NCBI RefSeq assembly: GCF_018687075.1
Contig: NZ_CP061285.1
Span: 1,860,001 to 1,924,000 of the forward strand
DNA from: Polynucleobacter sp. MWH-UH35A
Lineage (GTDB): Bacteria; Pseudomonadota; Gammaproteobacteria; Burkholderiales; Burkholderiaceae
Reading direction: 5' to 3'
DNA: 64,000 nucleotides
Shown here: piece after piece, positions 1 to 7,903 of the stretch
Numbering within the stretch: the stretch's first letter is position 1
Layout: every line of letters begins with the position of its first letter
Notes under the pieces: generated by a model
What the model was told of the DNA's origin: nothing
What the model saw: the letters and a program-made list of their open reading frames with translations, nothing else
Database searches by the model: none
Program-made: the position numbers and the translations under genes

Positions 1-217
1 GAACACTCACGTAACCTAACTGATTAAAAGCGCGCGCCATAGTTTGAGCTACCTTATTGTCCATGGTTCCACCCATCAATGGATGAGGATGCGCAACAAG
101 AGCTAAACCACGCACTGCGAATGTAGGGTCATTTTTTAATTCGTCTGGAAGATCAATAGACATTTCCATCGACCCAACAATGCCTTGTATATGAATTACT
201 TTTGTACGACTATTCAT
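1..217 (-). CDS. Alpha/beta hydrolase, partial (C-terminus outside window)
   Basis: This is the N-terminal 72 codons of a gene that runs off the left edge. The start ATG is the complement of 215-217, and the reading frame is open to base 1. The visible peptide contains an HPHPLMGGTMDNKV block near residues 43-56, followed by a stretch typical of the small serine hydrolases of the COG2945 (dienelactone-hydrolase-like) group, whose conserved early histidine-rich loop precedes the nucleophile elbow. The catalytic serine itself would lie beyond the window. It is the last of three same-strand genes (VanZ-like, ferredoxin, this one) with gaps of 15 and 35 bases, so cotranscription is likely. The substrate is unknown. 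Confidence 0.75.
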   Translation of the reverse strand, partial: MNSRTKVIHIQGIVGSMEMSIDLPDELKNDPTFAVRGLALVAHPHPLMGGTMDNKVAQTMARAFNQLGYVSV

Positions 218-252
218 AAAAAACTTTCAAATCTCTTTCAACTTTTAAGTGA

Positions 253-561
253 CTAGGTCAATTGCAAGCGCTCAACTGGGCGCCCCTCAATTAAGTGTGA
301 TTGAATAATTTCTTCAACGTCATCCACATCCACTAAGGTGTACCAAATACCATCTGGGTAGACCACCATTACAGGTCCATCAGCACAGCGATCTAAGCAT
401 CCTGCTTTATTTACCCGAATTTTTCCAGGGCCCGAGAGACCAAGCTCTTTCACTCTTTTTTTGGCGTAGTCAAATAAAGCAAAGGCATTGTGCTGATCGC
501 AGCACTCCTCGCCATTGCTGCGTTGATTTAAACAAAAGAAGAGGTGGTGTGAAAAACTCAT
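253..561 (-). CDS. Thioredoxin-like [2Fe-2S] ferredoxin
   Basis: This 102-residue protein has four cysteines arranged as in thioredoxin-fold 2Fe-2S ferredoxins: C10, C20 (with C21 beside it), C55 and C59, the last pair in the motif AGCLDRCADGP. Members of this family are small soluble electron carriers; their partners in betaproteobacteria are mostly undefined. The acidic C-terminal half (DVDDVEEI) is the usual family pattern. It lies between the VanZ-like gene, 15 bases upstream, and the truncated hydrolase, and is probably cotranscribed with both. The family call is firm; the redox partner cannot be read from the sequence. Confidence 0.88.
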   Translation of the reverse strand: MSFSHHLFFCLNQRSNGEECCDQHNAFALFDYAKKRVKELGLSGPGKIRVNKAGCLDRCADGPVMVVYPDGIWYTLVDVDDVEEIIQSHLIEGRPVERLQLT

Positions 562-576
562 AAAAAATTATATTCA

Positions 577-1671
577 TCAATGCTTTGGTTTGGGGTCTGT
601 GACACTGCGAATCATCCAAATAAGTGCCAGAGGTAACCATACTACTGAAACCCACTGCATTAGTTCATTAAAGTGCAACAGACGCCCTTGATACCAGTGC
701 CGTAGTGTCATTATGAAATAGGGATTGTCCGGCAAAACATTGACTGCGATTGTGGTGCCGAGCAAACAAATCAAAGCCAACCAAAACTTCGTCATTTGCT
801 TTAGCCTCAAGGCCCATCTTAATAGGATGCTGCCCAGTACCATACCCCAAAGAGCACCGGCAGTAAGCCAAATTAAACTGAACTCAGCGCCAAATTGAAG
901 GGCAGTGAACAAGTTTTTAATTAACACTGTCAGACCAAGTAAGCCATTCAGAATGCGCCACTGCGGAGCTTTAGTCCGCAACCCTAGTGAAAGCAGCAAT
1001 GCAACGCCAAGCCAACATAATGTGGTGATGACTGTTTCTTGAATAACATGATTGATTACCAAAGTGCCCCAGTCTACTGAGCCAAAGATGGCGTGCCCCC
1101 AAACCCCCGTCCCCAGCCAAGAGCTTTGTGGATAAATTTGTGACCATGGAAATAAAAGAAATAAGGCGCACGCTGCCCAATTCAGACCAAACCATTGATC
1201 AAAACGCCTGCGAATTGCACTTCCAGACAGCCATTGAGGCCCAAGAGGAATGGCTAACAAGCCTCCCAATAGCCCACCCAAAATATTGGCCCACCAATCC
1301 ATCTGACTAGGTATTCGGGTGGGGAGCCAAGACTGCAAAGTCTCCACACTCAGCGCCAAGGTTGCACTTAAGACCAAGGCAATTCCAAGTGCCACATAGT
1401 TGCGCCAACGGGGATAGGCCGCAAACATCACCAAAAACCCAAATGGGATATATGCCAAGATATTGGCCAATACATCAAATAGCGTAATAAAACGGGGTAA
1501 TGGGGCATTCACCCAAGCCCATGCAGCGATGCCATTCTTAAAATCGAAGTCAAAGGGGTTCAGACTGACATATAAGATCAATAGCGCATAGCTTAGGCTC
1601 ATAGCCCTTGCCAATGGCATAGCCTGAAGAGGCCATACCAACTTTCGAGGTCGCTGATCTTTTTGATCCAT
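577..1671 (-). CDS. VanZ-like integral membrane protein
   Basis: This 364-residue, strongly hydrophobic protein has about nine or ten predicted membrane segments. The N-terminal half carries the VanZ signature: a first helix ending in LNPFDF (about 35-41), then a helix with FDVLANILAYIPFGF (about 64-78), a helix ending in SVETLQSWLPTR, and DWWANILGG. VanZ-family proteins are named after the teicoplanin-resistance accessory protein, but most chromosomal members have no assigned function. Here it heads a three-gene minus-strand group and is divergent from birA, with only 37 bases between the two starts. I would not infer glycopeptide resistance from the name. Confidence 0.82.
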   Translation of the reverse strand: MDQKDQRPRKLVWPLQAMPLARAMSLSYALLILYVSLNPFDFDFKNGIAAWAWVNAPLPRFITLFDVLANILAYIPFGFLVMFAAYPRWRNYVALGIALVLSATLALSVETLQSWLPTRIPSQMDWWANILGGLLGGLLAIPLGPQWLSGSAIRRRFDQWFGLNWAACALFLLFPWSQIYPQSSWLGTGVWGHAIFGSVDWGTLVINHVIQETVITTLCWLGVALLLSLGLRTKAPQWRILNGLLGLTVLIKNLFTALQFGAEFSLIWLTAGALWGMVLGSILLRWALRLKQMTKFWLALICLLGTTIAVNVLPDNPYFIMTLRHWYQGRLLHFNELMQWVSVVWLPLALIWMIRSVTDPKPKH

Positions 1672-1696
1672 CCCACAATTCTAGGTCAGACCTTTC

Positions 1697-1702
1697 TACA
1701 AT
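1697..1702 (+). promoter_or_regulatory. Possible -10 box placing birA transcription start at its ATG
   Basis: TACAAT lies seven bases before the birA ATG (1709). If it is a -10 element, transcription would begin at or next to the start codon and give a leaderless or nearly leaderless mRNA. There is no convincing -35 box at 17 bases, and a weak GCGGA Shine-Dalgarno-like stretch is also present, so the call is tentative. Confidence 0.3.
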
Positions 1703-1708
1703 GGCGGA

Positions 1709-2494
1709 ATGACTGCAAATTGCATCCTTGAACGCGTTAGCGAGACCAAATCCACCAACGACGATCTATTGATACGCTGGCGTGCGGGCGAGCTTATCGA
1801 CCCTGTGGCACGAATTGCACACAAACAAACTGCTGGCAAAGGAAGGGCTGGTCGAACTTGGTTAGCGAATCCAGAGGATTCCCTTTGCTTTTCTCTAGCA
1901 TTTCCATTTAAGCGACGCCCTGCTGAACTCAGTGGATTAAGCTTGTTGGTTGGCTTAGCGGTGATTGCTGGAATTTCGCAGGCTTGCGATCTGAGTGAGG
2001 CAGCACTTCATGCTGCTGGGCTACACCTGAAATGGCCCAACGACTTACTCCTCAACAACAATAAGCTCGGCGGCATTCTCATTGAAGGTGGCCAAGCCAA
2101 AGCAGATGATCCAACTTGGATGATCATTGGGGTTGGTATTAATTTACGCAATCCAGAAGCAATTGAAGCAAATCTAGACGCTGGAGTGAAGGCAAGCTCG
2201 CTCTCACAGATTACTAAGACACTTCCTGATGTTGAATACCTTTGGCTTAAATTAATTGCTTCGCTAGAAAACCATCTCACAGAATTTGATCTGCATGGAT
2301 TTAAGTCATGCAAGGACTCATGGATGAAGTGGGATGCCTATCAAAATAAGCCTGTATGTATTTCTGGCACTGGCAAAGATCCTATTTATGGGATCGCAAA
2401 AGGTGTTGATGAAACAGGGGCATTACTATTGCAGCAAGATAACAAAACCATTGCTATCCATGCGGGCGATGTTTCATTACGGATTCAATCATGA
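1709..2494 (+). CDS. birA: Biotin-[acetyl-CoA-carboxylase] ligase, catalytic-only form
   Basis: This enzyme activates biotin with ATP to biotinyl-5'-AMP and transfers it to the lysine of biotin carboxyl carrier protein. The 261-residue protein shows the adenylate-binding loop GKGRAGR at 43-49 (GRGRRGR in E. coli), KWPNDL at 108-113 and NKLGGILIE at 118-126. It starts directly with the ligase domain, so the N-terminal helix-turn-helix of the bifunctional E. coli repressor-ligase is absent; this copy should not repress biotin genes. Its stop overlaps the coaX start by four bases (ATGA), so the two cofactor genes are translationally coupled. The pairing of birA with coaX is common in betaproteobacteria. 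Confidence 0.93.
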   Translation: MTANCILERVSETKSTNDDLLIRWRAGELIDPVARIAHKQTAGKGRAGRTWLANPEDSLCFSLAFPFKRRPAELSGLSLLVGLAVIAGISQACDLSEAALHAAGLHLKWPNDLLLNNNKLGGILIEGGQAKADDPTWMIIGVGINLRNPEAIEANLDAGVKASSLSQITKTLPDVEYLWLKLIASLENHLTEFDLHGFKSCKDSWMKWDAYQNKPVCISGTGKDPIYGIAKGVDETGALLLQQDNKTIAIHAGDVSLRIQS

Positions 2495-3303
2495 GCCTCT
2501 ATTTATTTTTTGATGTTGGTAATACGCGTCTTAAATGGGCTGCTGTAGAGCCGACCCAAAATCCGAGTGATCAACAAAAGAAATTGTGGGCTTACTCTGG
2601 ATCAATTAGCAGCAAATCTTTACAGTCTGCAGAGCATCGAGCTGAGTTAGCAGACTATATTGCCAAAACGCTCCCAAAGCCTGCAGCTATTGGGTTCTGC
2701 TGTGTTGCGGGTCAAGAAGCCATTGCCAATCTCAAATCACTTTTTCCTCAATGGAATGATGTTGAGTGGAAGCAACTAAAAGGCGATAGCGCTTACGCAG
2801 GAATGCGGAGTCTTTACAAAGACGTCAGCAAACTTGGTGCCGACCGCTGGTCCGCCCTGATAGGTGCGCGCGCCCTTTCAAATAAAAACACTTTAATTGT
2901 GAATGCCGGTACCGCTACTACCATTGATCTGCTGGGCGCTAATGGCGTGCATTACGGGGGCTGGATTTTGCCTGGCCTAGGGCTAATGCAAGAAAGTTTG
3001 CAAAGTAAAACAGCGCAGCTACCTTTAGCGGTTCGCGAAGAAGCCCAACAAGAATTTGGAATCACAACGAATGAGGCAATTATTGGTGGATGTGATGCAG
3101 CGCAGATTGGCGCAATTCAATTTGCTTTGCTACAAGCCAAAGAAATGAATTTACCTATTGAAAAAATTTGGCTGGATGGTGGCAATGCCAAAATCCTGAC
3201 AAAAGAAATTGCTCGATCCAATCTACCACTCAAGCAAACGCTCGAGGTAACGGAAGGCTTAGTACTGCGTGGTATTTGGGCTTGGTTGCTACAGCAAGTT
3301 TAA
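2491..3303 (+). CDS. coaX: Type III pantothenate kinase
   Basis: This enzyme phosphorylates pantothenate, the first step of coenzyme A synthesis. The 270-residue protein belongs to the ASKHA fold. It shows the phosphate-1 loop DVGNTRLKW at 8-16, GADRW at 116-120 and the NAGTATTID phosphate-2 block at 138-146. Type III kinases have poor ATP affinity, need a monovalent cation and are not feedback-inhibited by CoA (family knowledge). The gene overlaps birA by four bases upstream and converges with the heptose adenylyltransferase gene, overlapping it by four bases at the 3' ends. No second pantothenate kinase is visible in the window. Confidence 0.94.
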   Translation: MSLYLFFDVGNTRLKWAAVEPTQNPSDQQKKLWAYSGSISSKSLQSAEHRAELADYIAKTLPKPAAIGFCCVAGQEAIANLKSLFPQWNDVEWKQLKGDSAYAGMRSLYKDVSKLGADRWSALIGARALSNKNTLIVNAGTATTIDLLGANGVHYGGWILPGLGLMQESLQSKTAQLPLAVREEAQQEFGITTNEAIIGGCDAAQIGAIQFALLQAKEMNLPIEKIWLDGGNAKILTKEIARSNLPLKQTLEVTEGLVLRGIWAWLLQQV

Positions 3304-3788
3304 GAGCGAATCTTGCCCAATAAACTGGTAGTGGAGCGCTCATACAAGAAAGGTATTGCAACAGCTTTACCGCCCCAACTTTTCACCAAATGCGTTTCGG
3401 CTAAGGTATCGATTTCATAATCCCCGCCCTTAACATAAATATCAGGACGAATTTTTTCGATTAAGTTGACTGGTGTTTGTTCGGCAAACAATATGGCCAT
3501 ATCTACACTTTCGAGTGCGGCCAACAAAGCCTGACGATCGGCCTCAGAATTAATAGGCCTGTCATCGCCTTTGCCCAGCATCTTGACTGAAGCATCCGAA
3601 TTCACGCCCACTACCAAACTTGCACCCAAGGCACGCGCTTGTGCCAAATAGCTGGCATGTCCACGGTGCAGGATATCGAAGACTCCATTAGTAAACACTA
3701 ATGGCCGAGGAAGGTTTGCTAGGCGCTCAGTAAGCTGCTCTGGTGGGCAGACTTTAGCCTCAAAAGATGGGGGTGGTAAATGACTCAT
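3300..3788 (-). CDS. rfaE2: D-glycero-beta-D-manno-heptose 1-phosphate adenylyltransferase (single domain)
   Basis: This protein transfers AMP to heptose 1-phosphate to make ADP-heptose for the lipopolysaccharide inner core. The 162-residue protein is a nucleotidyltransferase with TNGVFDILHRGH at 33-44 (the HxGH-type loop), GVNSDASVK near 61-69 and the C-terminal RSTTSLL at 151-157. It corresponds to the C-terminal domain of the fused E. coli HldE; the kinase domain is not adjacent, as is usual in Burkholderiales, where kinase and adenylyltransferase are separate genes. It converges with coaX and is divergent from the glutathione peroxidase gene, with 91 bases between the starts for both promoters. 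Confidence 0.93.
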   Translation of the reverse strand: MSHLPPPSFEAKVCPPEQLTERLANLPRPLVFTNGVFDILHRGHASYLAQARALGASLVVGVNSDASVKMLGKGDDRPINSEADRQALLAALESVDMAILFAEQTPVNLIEKIRPDIYVKGGDYEIDTLAETHLVKSWGGKAVAIPFLYERSTTSLLGKIRS

Positions 3789-3879
3789 GACTCAATATTA
3801 ATGGCAATCTTGCAAGGCCAGCGTTATTACCCAGAATGTCTTAGACTTGGTCTCTATCAAGTGAATTTAAAGGCGCAAT

Positions 3880-4449
3880 ATGCACCGCAATCTAATACAT
3901 TGGCTCTTTGGCTTATTAACCCTCCTGTCTGGACTACAGATTGCCAATGCTGCAACCAACTGCAGCCCACTGCTCTCTCATACCTTTCCTCGCCTCCAGG
4001 ACGAGGCGCCGCAAAATCTTTGCCAATACCAAGGCAAAGTCATTCTGGTTGTAAACACAGCTAGCTTTTGTGGCTTTACAAGTCAATACGAAGGTCTTGA
4101 GAAGCTCTATGCCAAATACAAAGATCAGGGCTTTGTAGTTCTGGGCTTTCCCTCCAATGACTTCGGACAACAAGAACCAGGCACTAATAAAGAAATTGCT
4201 GATTTCTGTAAAAACACTTATGACGTGAAATTTCCAATGTTCGCAAAGAGCGCTGTATCCGGAAACAATCCAAATCCTTTTTTTAAGATGTTGATTGCCA
4301 AGACCGGCACAACGCCAAAATGGAATTTCTATAAATATCTTATAGATCGCAATGGGAATGTCGTTGATTCATTCGGAAGCATGACAAAGCCTAGTAGTAG
4401 CAGCATTACCGGCCCTATAGAAAAGCTTTTAGGAGAAAAGGCGCAGTGA
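3880..4449 (+). CDS. Exported glutathione peroxidase (cysteine type)
   Basis: This enzyme reduces peroxides, probably lipid hydroperoxides, using a thiol donor. The 189-residue protein has a signal peptide at about 1-24 (ending IANA) and then the thioredoxin-like peroxidase fold. The catalytic set is visible: C64 in ASFCGFT, Q97 in FGQQEPGTN and W148 in KWNFYKYL. The catalytic position is a normal TGT cysteine codon, not selenocysteine. I chose the start at 3880 because it gives a complete signal peptide. It is the first gene of a five-gene run and ends in a GTGA overlap with the FAD oxidoreductase, so the peroxidase is built into the lipid-modifying operon. A periplasmic location follows from the signal peptide. 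Confidence 0.9.
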   Translation: MHRNLIHWLFGLLTLLSGLQIANAATNCSPLLSHTFPRLQDEAPQNLCQYQGKVILVVNTASFCGFTSQYEGLEKLYAKYKDQGFVVLGFPSNDFGQQEPGTNKEIADFCKNTYDVKFPMFAKSAVSGNNPNPFFKMLIAKTGTTPKWNFYKYLIDRNGNVVDSFGSMTKPSSSSITGPIEKLLGEKAQ

Positions 4450-5822
4450 GTAAAAAACGAATTGCCATTATTGGAGCAGGGATTTCTGGATTAGGTTGTG
4501 CTTACGCTTTGAGACAACACCCAGATTTTGAAATTACATTATTTGAGGGCGGTGATCATATTGGTGGCCATAGCAACACCGTAGACTTTACTTACAAGAT
4601 TGATGGGAAAGAAACCACCCACGGTGTAGATACTGGCTTCCTAGTATTCAATCGCAAAACCTATCCGCGTCTTGTTCGACTATTCGAAGAAATTCAGGCG
4701 CCAGTAGCCCCCTCGGAGATGTCTTTTTCTGTATCTATTGATACATCCGCAAAATCAATGCTCCATAAAAAAATTGAGTGGGCGGGTAACGACATTAATT
4801 CTTTCTTTGGCCAACGCGCCAATCTGCTCTCGGCATCATTTTGGAGAATGGCTTACGATATTTTGCGCTTTAACCGCTTAGCTACAAAGCTAGCACAGCA
4901 ACAAATTGAGTCAGGTCATTTGTACAAAGAGCCTGATGAGAAGATTGCAGATTTTTTAGAACGCCATCGCTTTAGTCAAAGCTTCAAGGAGAATTATTTT
5001 CTGCCAATGATTGGTGCTATTTGGTCATGCTCAGTGGAGCAAATGCTGGAGTTTCCCATCCAAACGATGGTGCGCTTCTGCCACAACCACGGTCTTTTAC
5101 AAATCCAAAACCGCCCACAATGGCTAACCATCAAGGGTGGCTCACGAGAGTATGTAAAGCGCATTGTTGCCGCCCTAGTAAAACATCAAATCATGATTAA
5201 ACGTGAAAGCGTCCTGCGTGTGAACGCAAATCAAGGTGGTGATGGGGTTGAAGTAATCAGTCAGACAGGTTCGGCGCATTTTGATGAGGTAGTTATGGCG
5301 TGTCACAGCGACCAGACGCTTGATTTACTGCACGGTATTGATCAACAAGCCAGAAATATCCTTGCAGCGGTTCCCTATCAAAAGAATCGGGCAATTTTGC
5401 ATACCGATATCCGCTTCTTGCCTGAAGCAAAGCGCTGTTGGGCAGCATGGAACTACACCGCAAAATCTGGCGACAAACCCAATGCGAAGCAACATGTCAG
5501 CGTCAATTACTTAATCAATCGCTTACAACCTCTTCCGGATCAACTGCAAGATACGCAAATTATTGTGAGCTTAAATCCCTCAGAAGAGCCGAACCCAACG
5601 CTGGTTCATCAAGAGATTCACTATTCACACCCTGTCTTTGATATGAGCGCAATACAAGCGCAAAAAGAACTTCCCTTAATCCAGGGCGCTTCATCAGTTT
5701 GGTATTGTGGTGCTTGGACAGGCTTTGGATTTCATGAGGATGGCTTGCGCTCTGGAGAATTAGTTGCTGAAGCCCTAATTGAAAGTGTTCGCCAACCCAC
5801 ACAAACCAAAGAAGACGTCTAA
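4446..5822 (+). CDS. NAD(P)/FAD-dependent oxidoreductase, amine-oxidase/desaturase-like (COG2907 type)
   Basis: This 458-residue flavoprotein has the dinucleotide-binding motif GAGISG at 10-15 within IAIIGAGISGLGCAYAL. A second FAD block lies near the C-terminus (WYCGAWTGFGFHEDGLRSGE), typical of the COG2907 branch related to phytoene desaturases and amine oxidases. The start is GTG, overlapping the peroxidase stop. In Rhodobacter sphaeroides a homologous gene beside a Cfa-type methyltransferase belongs to the singlet-oxygen regulon, and proteins of this kind have been linked to desaturating methylated fatty acyl chains during furan fatty acid synthesis. That substrate is inferred here from neighbours only. 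Expected location: cytoplasm or inner membrane surface. Confidence 0.85.
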   Translation: MSKKRIAIIGAGISGLGCAYALRQHPDFEITLFEGGDHIGGHSNTVDFTYKIDGKETTHGVDTGFLVFNRKTYPRLVRLFEEIQAPVAPSEMSFSVSIDTSAKSMLHKKIEWAGNDINSFFGQRANLLSASFWRMAYDILRFNRLATKLAQQQIESGHLYKEPDEKIADFLERHRFSQSFKENYFLPMIGAIWSCSVEQMLEFPIQTMVRFCHNHGLLQIQNRPQWLTIKGGSREYVKRIVAALVKHQIMIKRESVLRVNANQGGDGVEVISQTGSAHFDEVVMACHSDQTLDLLHGIDQQARNILAAVPYQKNRAILHTDIRFLPEAKRCWAAWNYTAKSGDKPNAKQHVSVNYLINRLQPLPDQLQDTQIIVSLNPSEEPNPTLVHQEIHYSHPVFDMSAIQAQKELPLIQGASSVWYCGAWTGFGFHEDGLRSGELVAEALIESVRQPTQTKEDV

Positions 5823-5828
5823 TAAATA

Positions 5829-6611
5829 GTGCAAGCAAACATTAACTTTGGAGTAGTAAAACACCAGCGTGTGCGGCCGGCTAAAAATGCTTTTGGCTAT
5901 GGTGTATTTACCGTCTCTATTCCTATGCGTGCGCGCAGCGCTAATCCCATGCTCCTCGATCAAAATGGACTGAGTGATAACCGCTGGGGCCTTTGCGCAT
6001 TCTTTGACAAAGACCATGGCCTAGGAGAATCCAATTGCCTTGCATGGATAGAAAAGATTCTTGCTGCGAATGGCGTACAAAATATTGATGGTGAAATTTG
6101 GCTGCAAACTTTTCCAAGAGTACTGGGCTATGTCTTTAATCCGGTAAGCTTTTGGATTTGTACTCGAGCTAACGGCAAAGTACAAGCAGTGCTTGCTGAA
6201 GTAAATAACACTTTTGGTGAACGTCACTGTTACTTGCTGCACAAAGATTCTGGTGAAGAGCTTTACTCAGGTGAAACGCTTACTAGCAAAAAAGTATTTC
6301 ACGTTTCACCCTTTTGCGAAGTACGAGGGGAATATCACTTCCGCTTCTTATTTCCCAAAGACAGTAGTAGCGGCAAAAATACCGTCTGCCGTATTGAGTT
6401 ACATGAAGATGGCCTTCCACTCATTAATACCAGCATCAGTGGCACCAGTCGAGCACTCACTCGAACCAATATCATCAAGGCGCTTTTACGCTACCCATTA
6501 ATGAGTTTAGGCGTTATCTTTCGCATTCATTGGCAAGCATTGAAATTATGGGTAAAAGGTGTACCCTTTCATTCAAAACCCAAACCCCCAGAACTTGAAG
6601 TTAGCAGATGA
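5829..6611 (+). CDS. DUF1365 family protein
   Basis: This 260-residue protein is of the DUF1365 (COG3496) family. Recognisable family stretches are HQRVRPAKNAFGY near residues 12-24, FPRVLGYVFNPVSFW in the middle and EVNNTFGERHCY after it. The family has no settled biochemical activity but nearly always sits between a COG2907 flavoprotein and a Cfa-type methyltransferase, exactly as here, which points to a role in the same membrane lipid modification. The start is GTG at 5829; an in-frame stop at 5823-5825 rules out an upstream start. Only a weak AAGAAGA-like ribosome site is present, so translation may be coupled to the upstream gene. Confidence 0.88.
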   Translation: MQANINFGVVKHQRVRPAKNAFGYGVFTVSIPMRARSANPMLLDQNGLSDNRWGLCAFFDKDHGLGESNCLAWIEKILAANGVQNIDGEIWLQTFPRVLGYVFNPVSFWICTRANGKVQAVLAEVNNTFGERHCYLLHKDSGEELYSGETLTSKKVFHVSPFCEVRGEYHFRFLFPKDSSSGKNTVCRIELHEDGLPLINTSISGTSRALTRTNIIKALLRYPLMSLGVIFRIHWQALKLWVKGVPFHSKPKPPELEVSR

Positions 6612-7903
6612 ATCGCCCTGGACAACCCCTACTCTCTAGATTAAATTTCTCTCGCCCCGAAGGGCGAGTGAGCACCTCACCTCAACATCAAATTAGCACC
6701 AAAACACTCCTAACACTCTTGAGGCAACTGAACAACGGCTACCTAAAGCTGACTCTGCCAAACGGCGAACAGCGAGAGTTTGGTAATCACAGTGATGCTT
6801 TACACGCAGAAATACATATTTTGGAGTGGTCAGCATTCAAGGAGATCATGTCGCATGGCGATATTGGTTTTGCCGAGAGTTATATTCAAGGCAAATGGAA
6901 TACACCCGATCTCAAAGCGCTACTTGAACTTGCGATTCGTAATCGAACCATTCTAGATAAAGCAATTTATGGCAATTGGTATAGCTCCATTTTTTATCGC
7001 CTAAAACATTGGCTAAGAGACAACAGCAAGGCTGGCAGTCGCAAAAATATTCATGCGCACTATGACTTAGGTAATGCTTTTTATGCGCTTTGGCTTGACC
7101 CCACCATGAGTTACTCTAGCGCCTGGTTTTCAGAAGGTGCCAAGCAAAACTTAGCAGACGCACAAAGAGCAAAGATCGTTCGCATTCTTGACTCCCTACA
7201 AACAAAGACGGGTGATCATATTTTGGAAATTGGCTGCGGCTGGGGTGGAGTTATGGAAGAGGCTCTTCGCAACAATAGATCAATTACCGGCCTGACTTTG
7301 TCTACCGAACAAAAGGCATTTGCGGAAAAACGTTTAGCTGCAATACAAAGACAAATTCCCAATTCCCCTAAATTTGAAGTCCGTCTTCAAGACTATCGCG
7401 ATTGCCAAGAGAAGTTTGATGGCATCGCTTCAGTTGAAATGTTCGAAGCGGTTGGTGAAAAGCATTGGCCTGAATACTTCAAAACAATCGCCCAATGCCT
7501 CAAGGCTGGCGGCAAGGCCTGCGTTCAAACCATTGTTATTGCGGAAGATCTTTTTGATCGCTATCGTCGTAATACCGATTTTATTCAGCAATACGTCTTT
7601 CCTGGTGGTATGCTGCCTTCTCGATCAAGCTTTAAAGCTAGTGCCGCTAAAGCCGGTCTACAAATTGAAGATGAGTTTAATTTTGGGCAAGACTACGCCA
7701 AAACACTATGCCTTTGGCGTGATTCCTTTAATCAAAAACTTCAAGAAGTCCGTCAATTAGGCTTTGATGAGGCTTTCATTCGACTCTGGAATTTCTATCT
7801 CATGTATTGCGCTGCAGGCTTTACTGAACGCAACATCGATGTGGTGCAATTCACTCTGAGTCACCAACCCTCACGAGCATCTTCTGATGCAATCAGCGTA
7901 TGA
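6608..7903 (+). CDS. Cyclopropane-fatty-acyl-phospholipid synthase family methyltransferase
   Basis: This SAM-dependent enzyme methylates or cyclopropanates unsaturated acyl chains in membrane phospholipids. The 431-residue protein has an N-terminal lipid-binding region with the family block GDIGFAESYIQGKW (about 84-97), then HYDLGNAFYALWLD (151-164) and the SAM-binding loop LEIGCGWGG at 206-214. The C-terminal part (RNTDFIQQYVFPGG) is also typical. It overlaps its neighbours by four bases on both sides. Adjacent flavoprotein, DUF1365 and SDR genes make a methylated or furan fatty acid product at least as likely as a simple cyclopropane; which one cannot be told from sequence alone. Confidence 0.9.
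   Translation: MNRPGQPLLSRLNFSRPEGRVSTSPQHQISTKTLLTLLRQLNNGYLKLTLPNGEQREFGNHSDALHAEIHILEWSAFKEIMSHGDIGFAESYIQGKWNTPDLKALLELAIRNRTILDKAIYGNWYSSIFYRLKHWLRDNSKAGSRKNIHAHYDLGNAFYALWLDPTMSYSSAWFSEGAKQNLADAQRAKIVRILDSLQTKTGDHILEIGCGWGGVMEEALRNNRSITGLTLSTEQKAFAEKRLAAIQRQIPNSPKFEVRLQDYRDCQEKFDGIASVEMFEAVGEKHWPEYFKTIAQCLKAGGKACVQTIVIAEDLFDRYRRNTDFIQQYVFPGGMLPSRSSFKASAAKAGLQIEDEFNFGQDYAKTLCLWRDSFNQKLQEVRQLGFDEAFIRLWNFYLMYCAAGFTERNIDVVQFTLSHQPSRASSDAISV

Noticed and set aside
3780..4064. Plus-strand open frame overlapping the glutathione peroxidase start
   Set aside because: It has no recognisable motif and lies across the signal-peptide region of a well-supported gene in another frame.
4060..4075. Selenocysteine in the glutathione peroxidase
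   Set aside because: The catalytic codon is TGT (cysteine) in SFCGFT; no in-frame TGA is read through.
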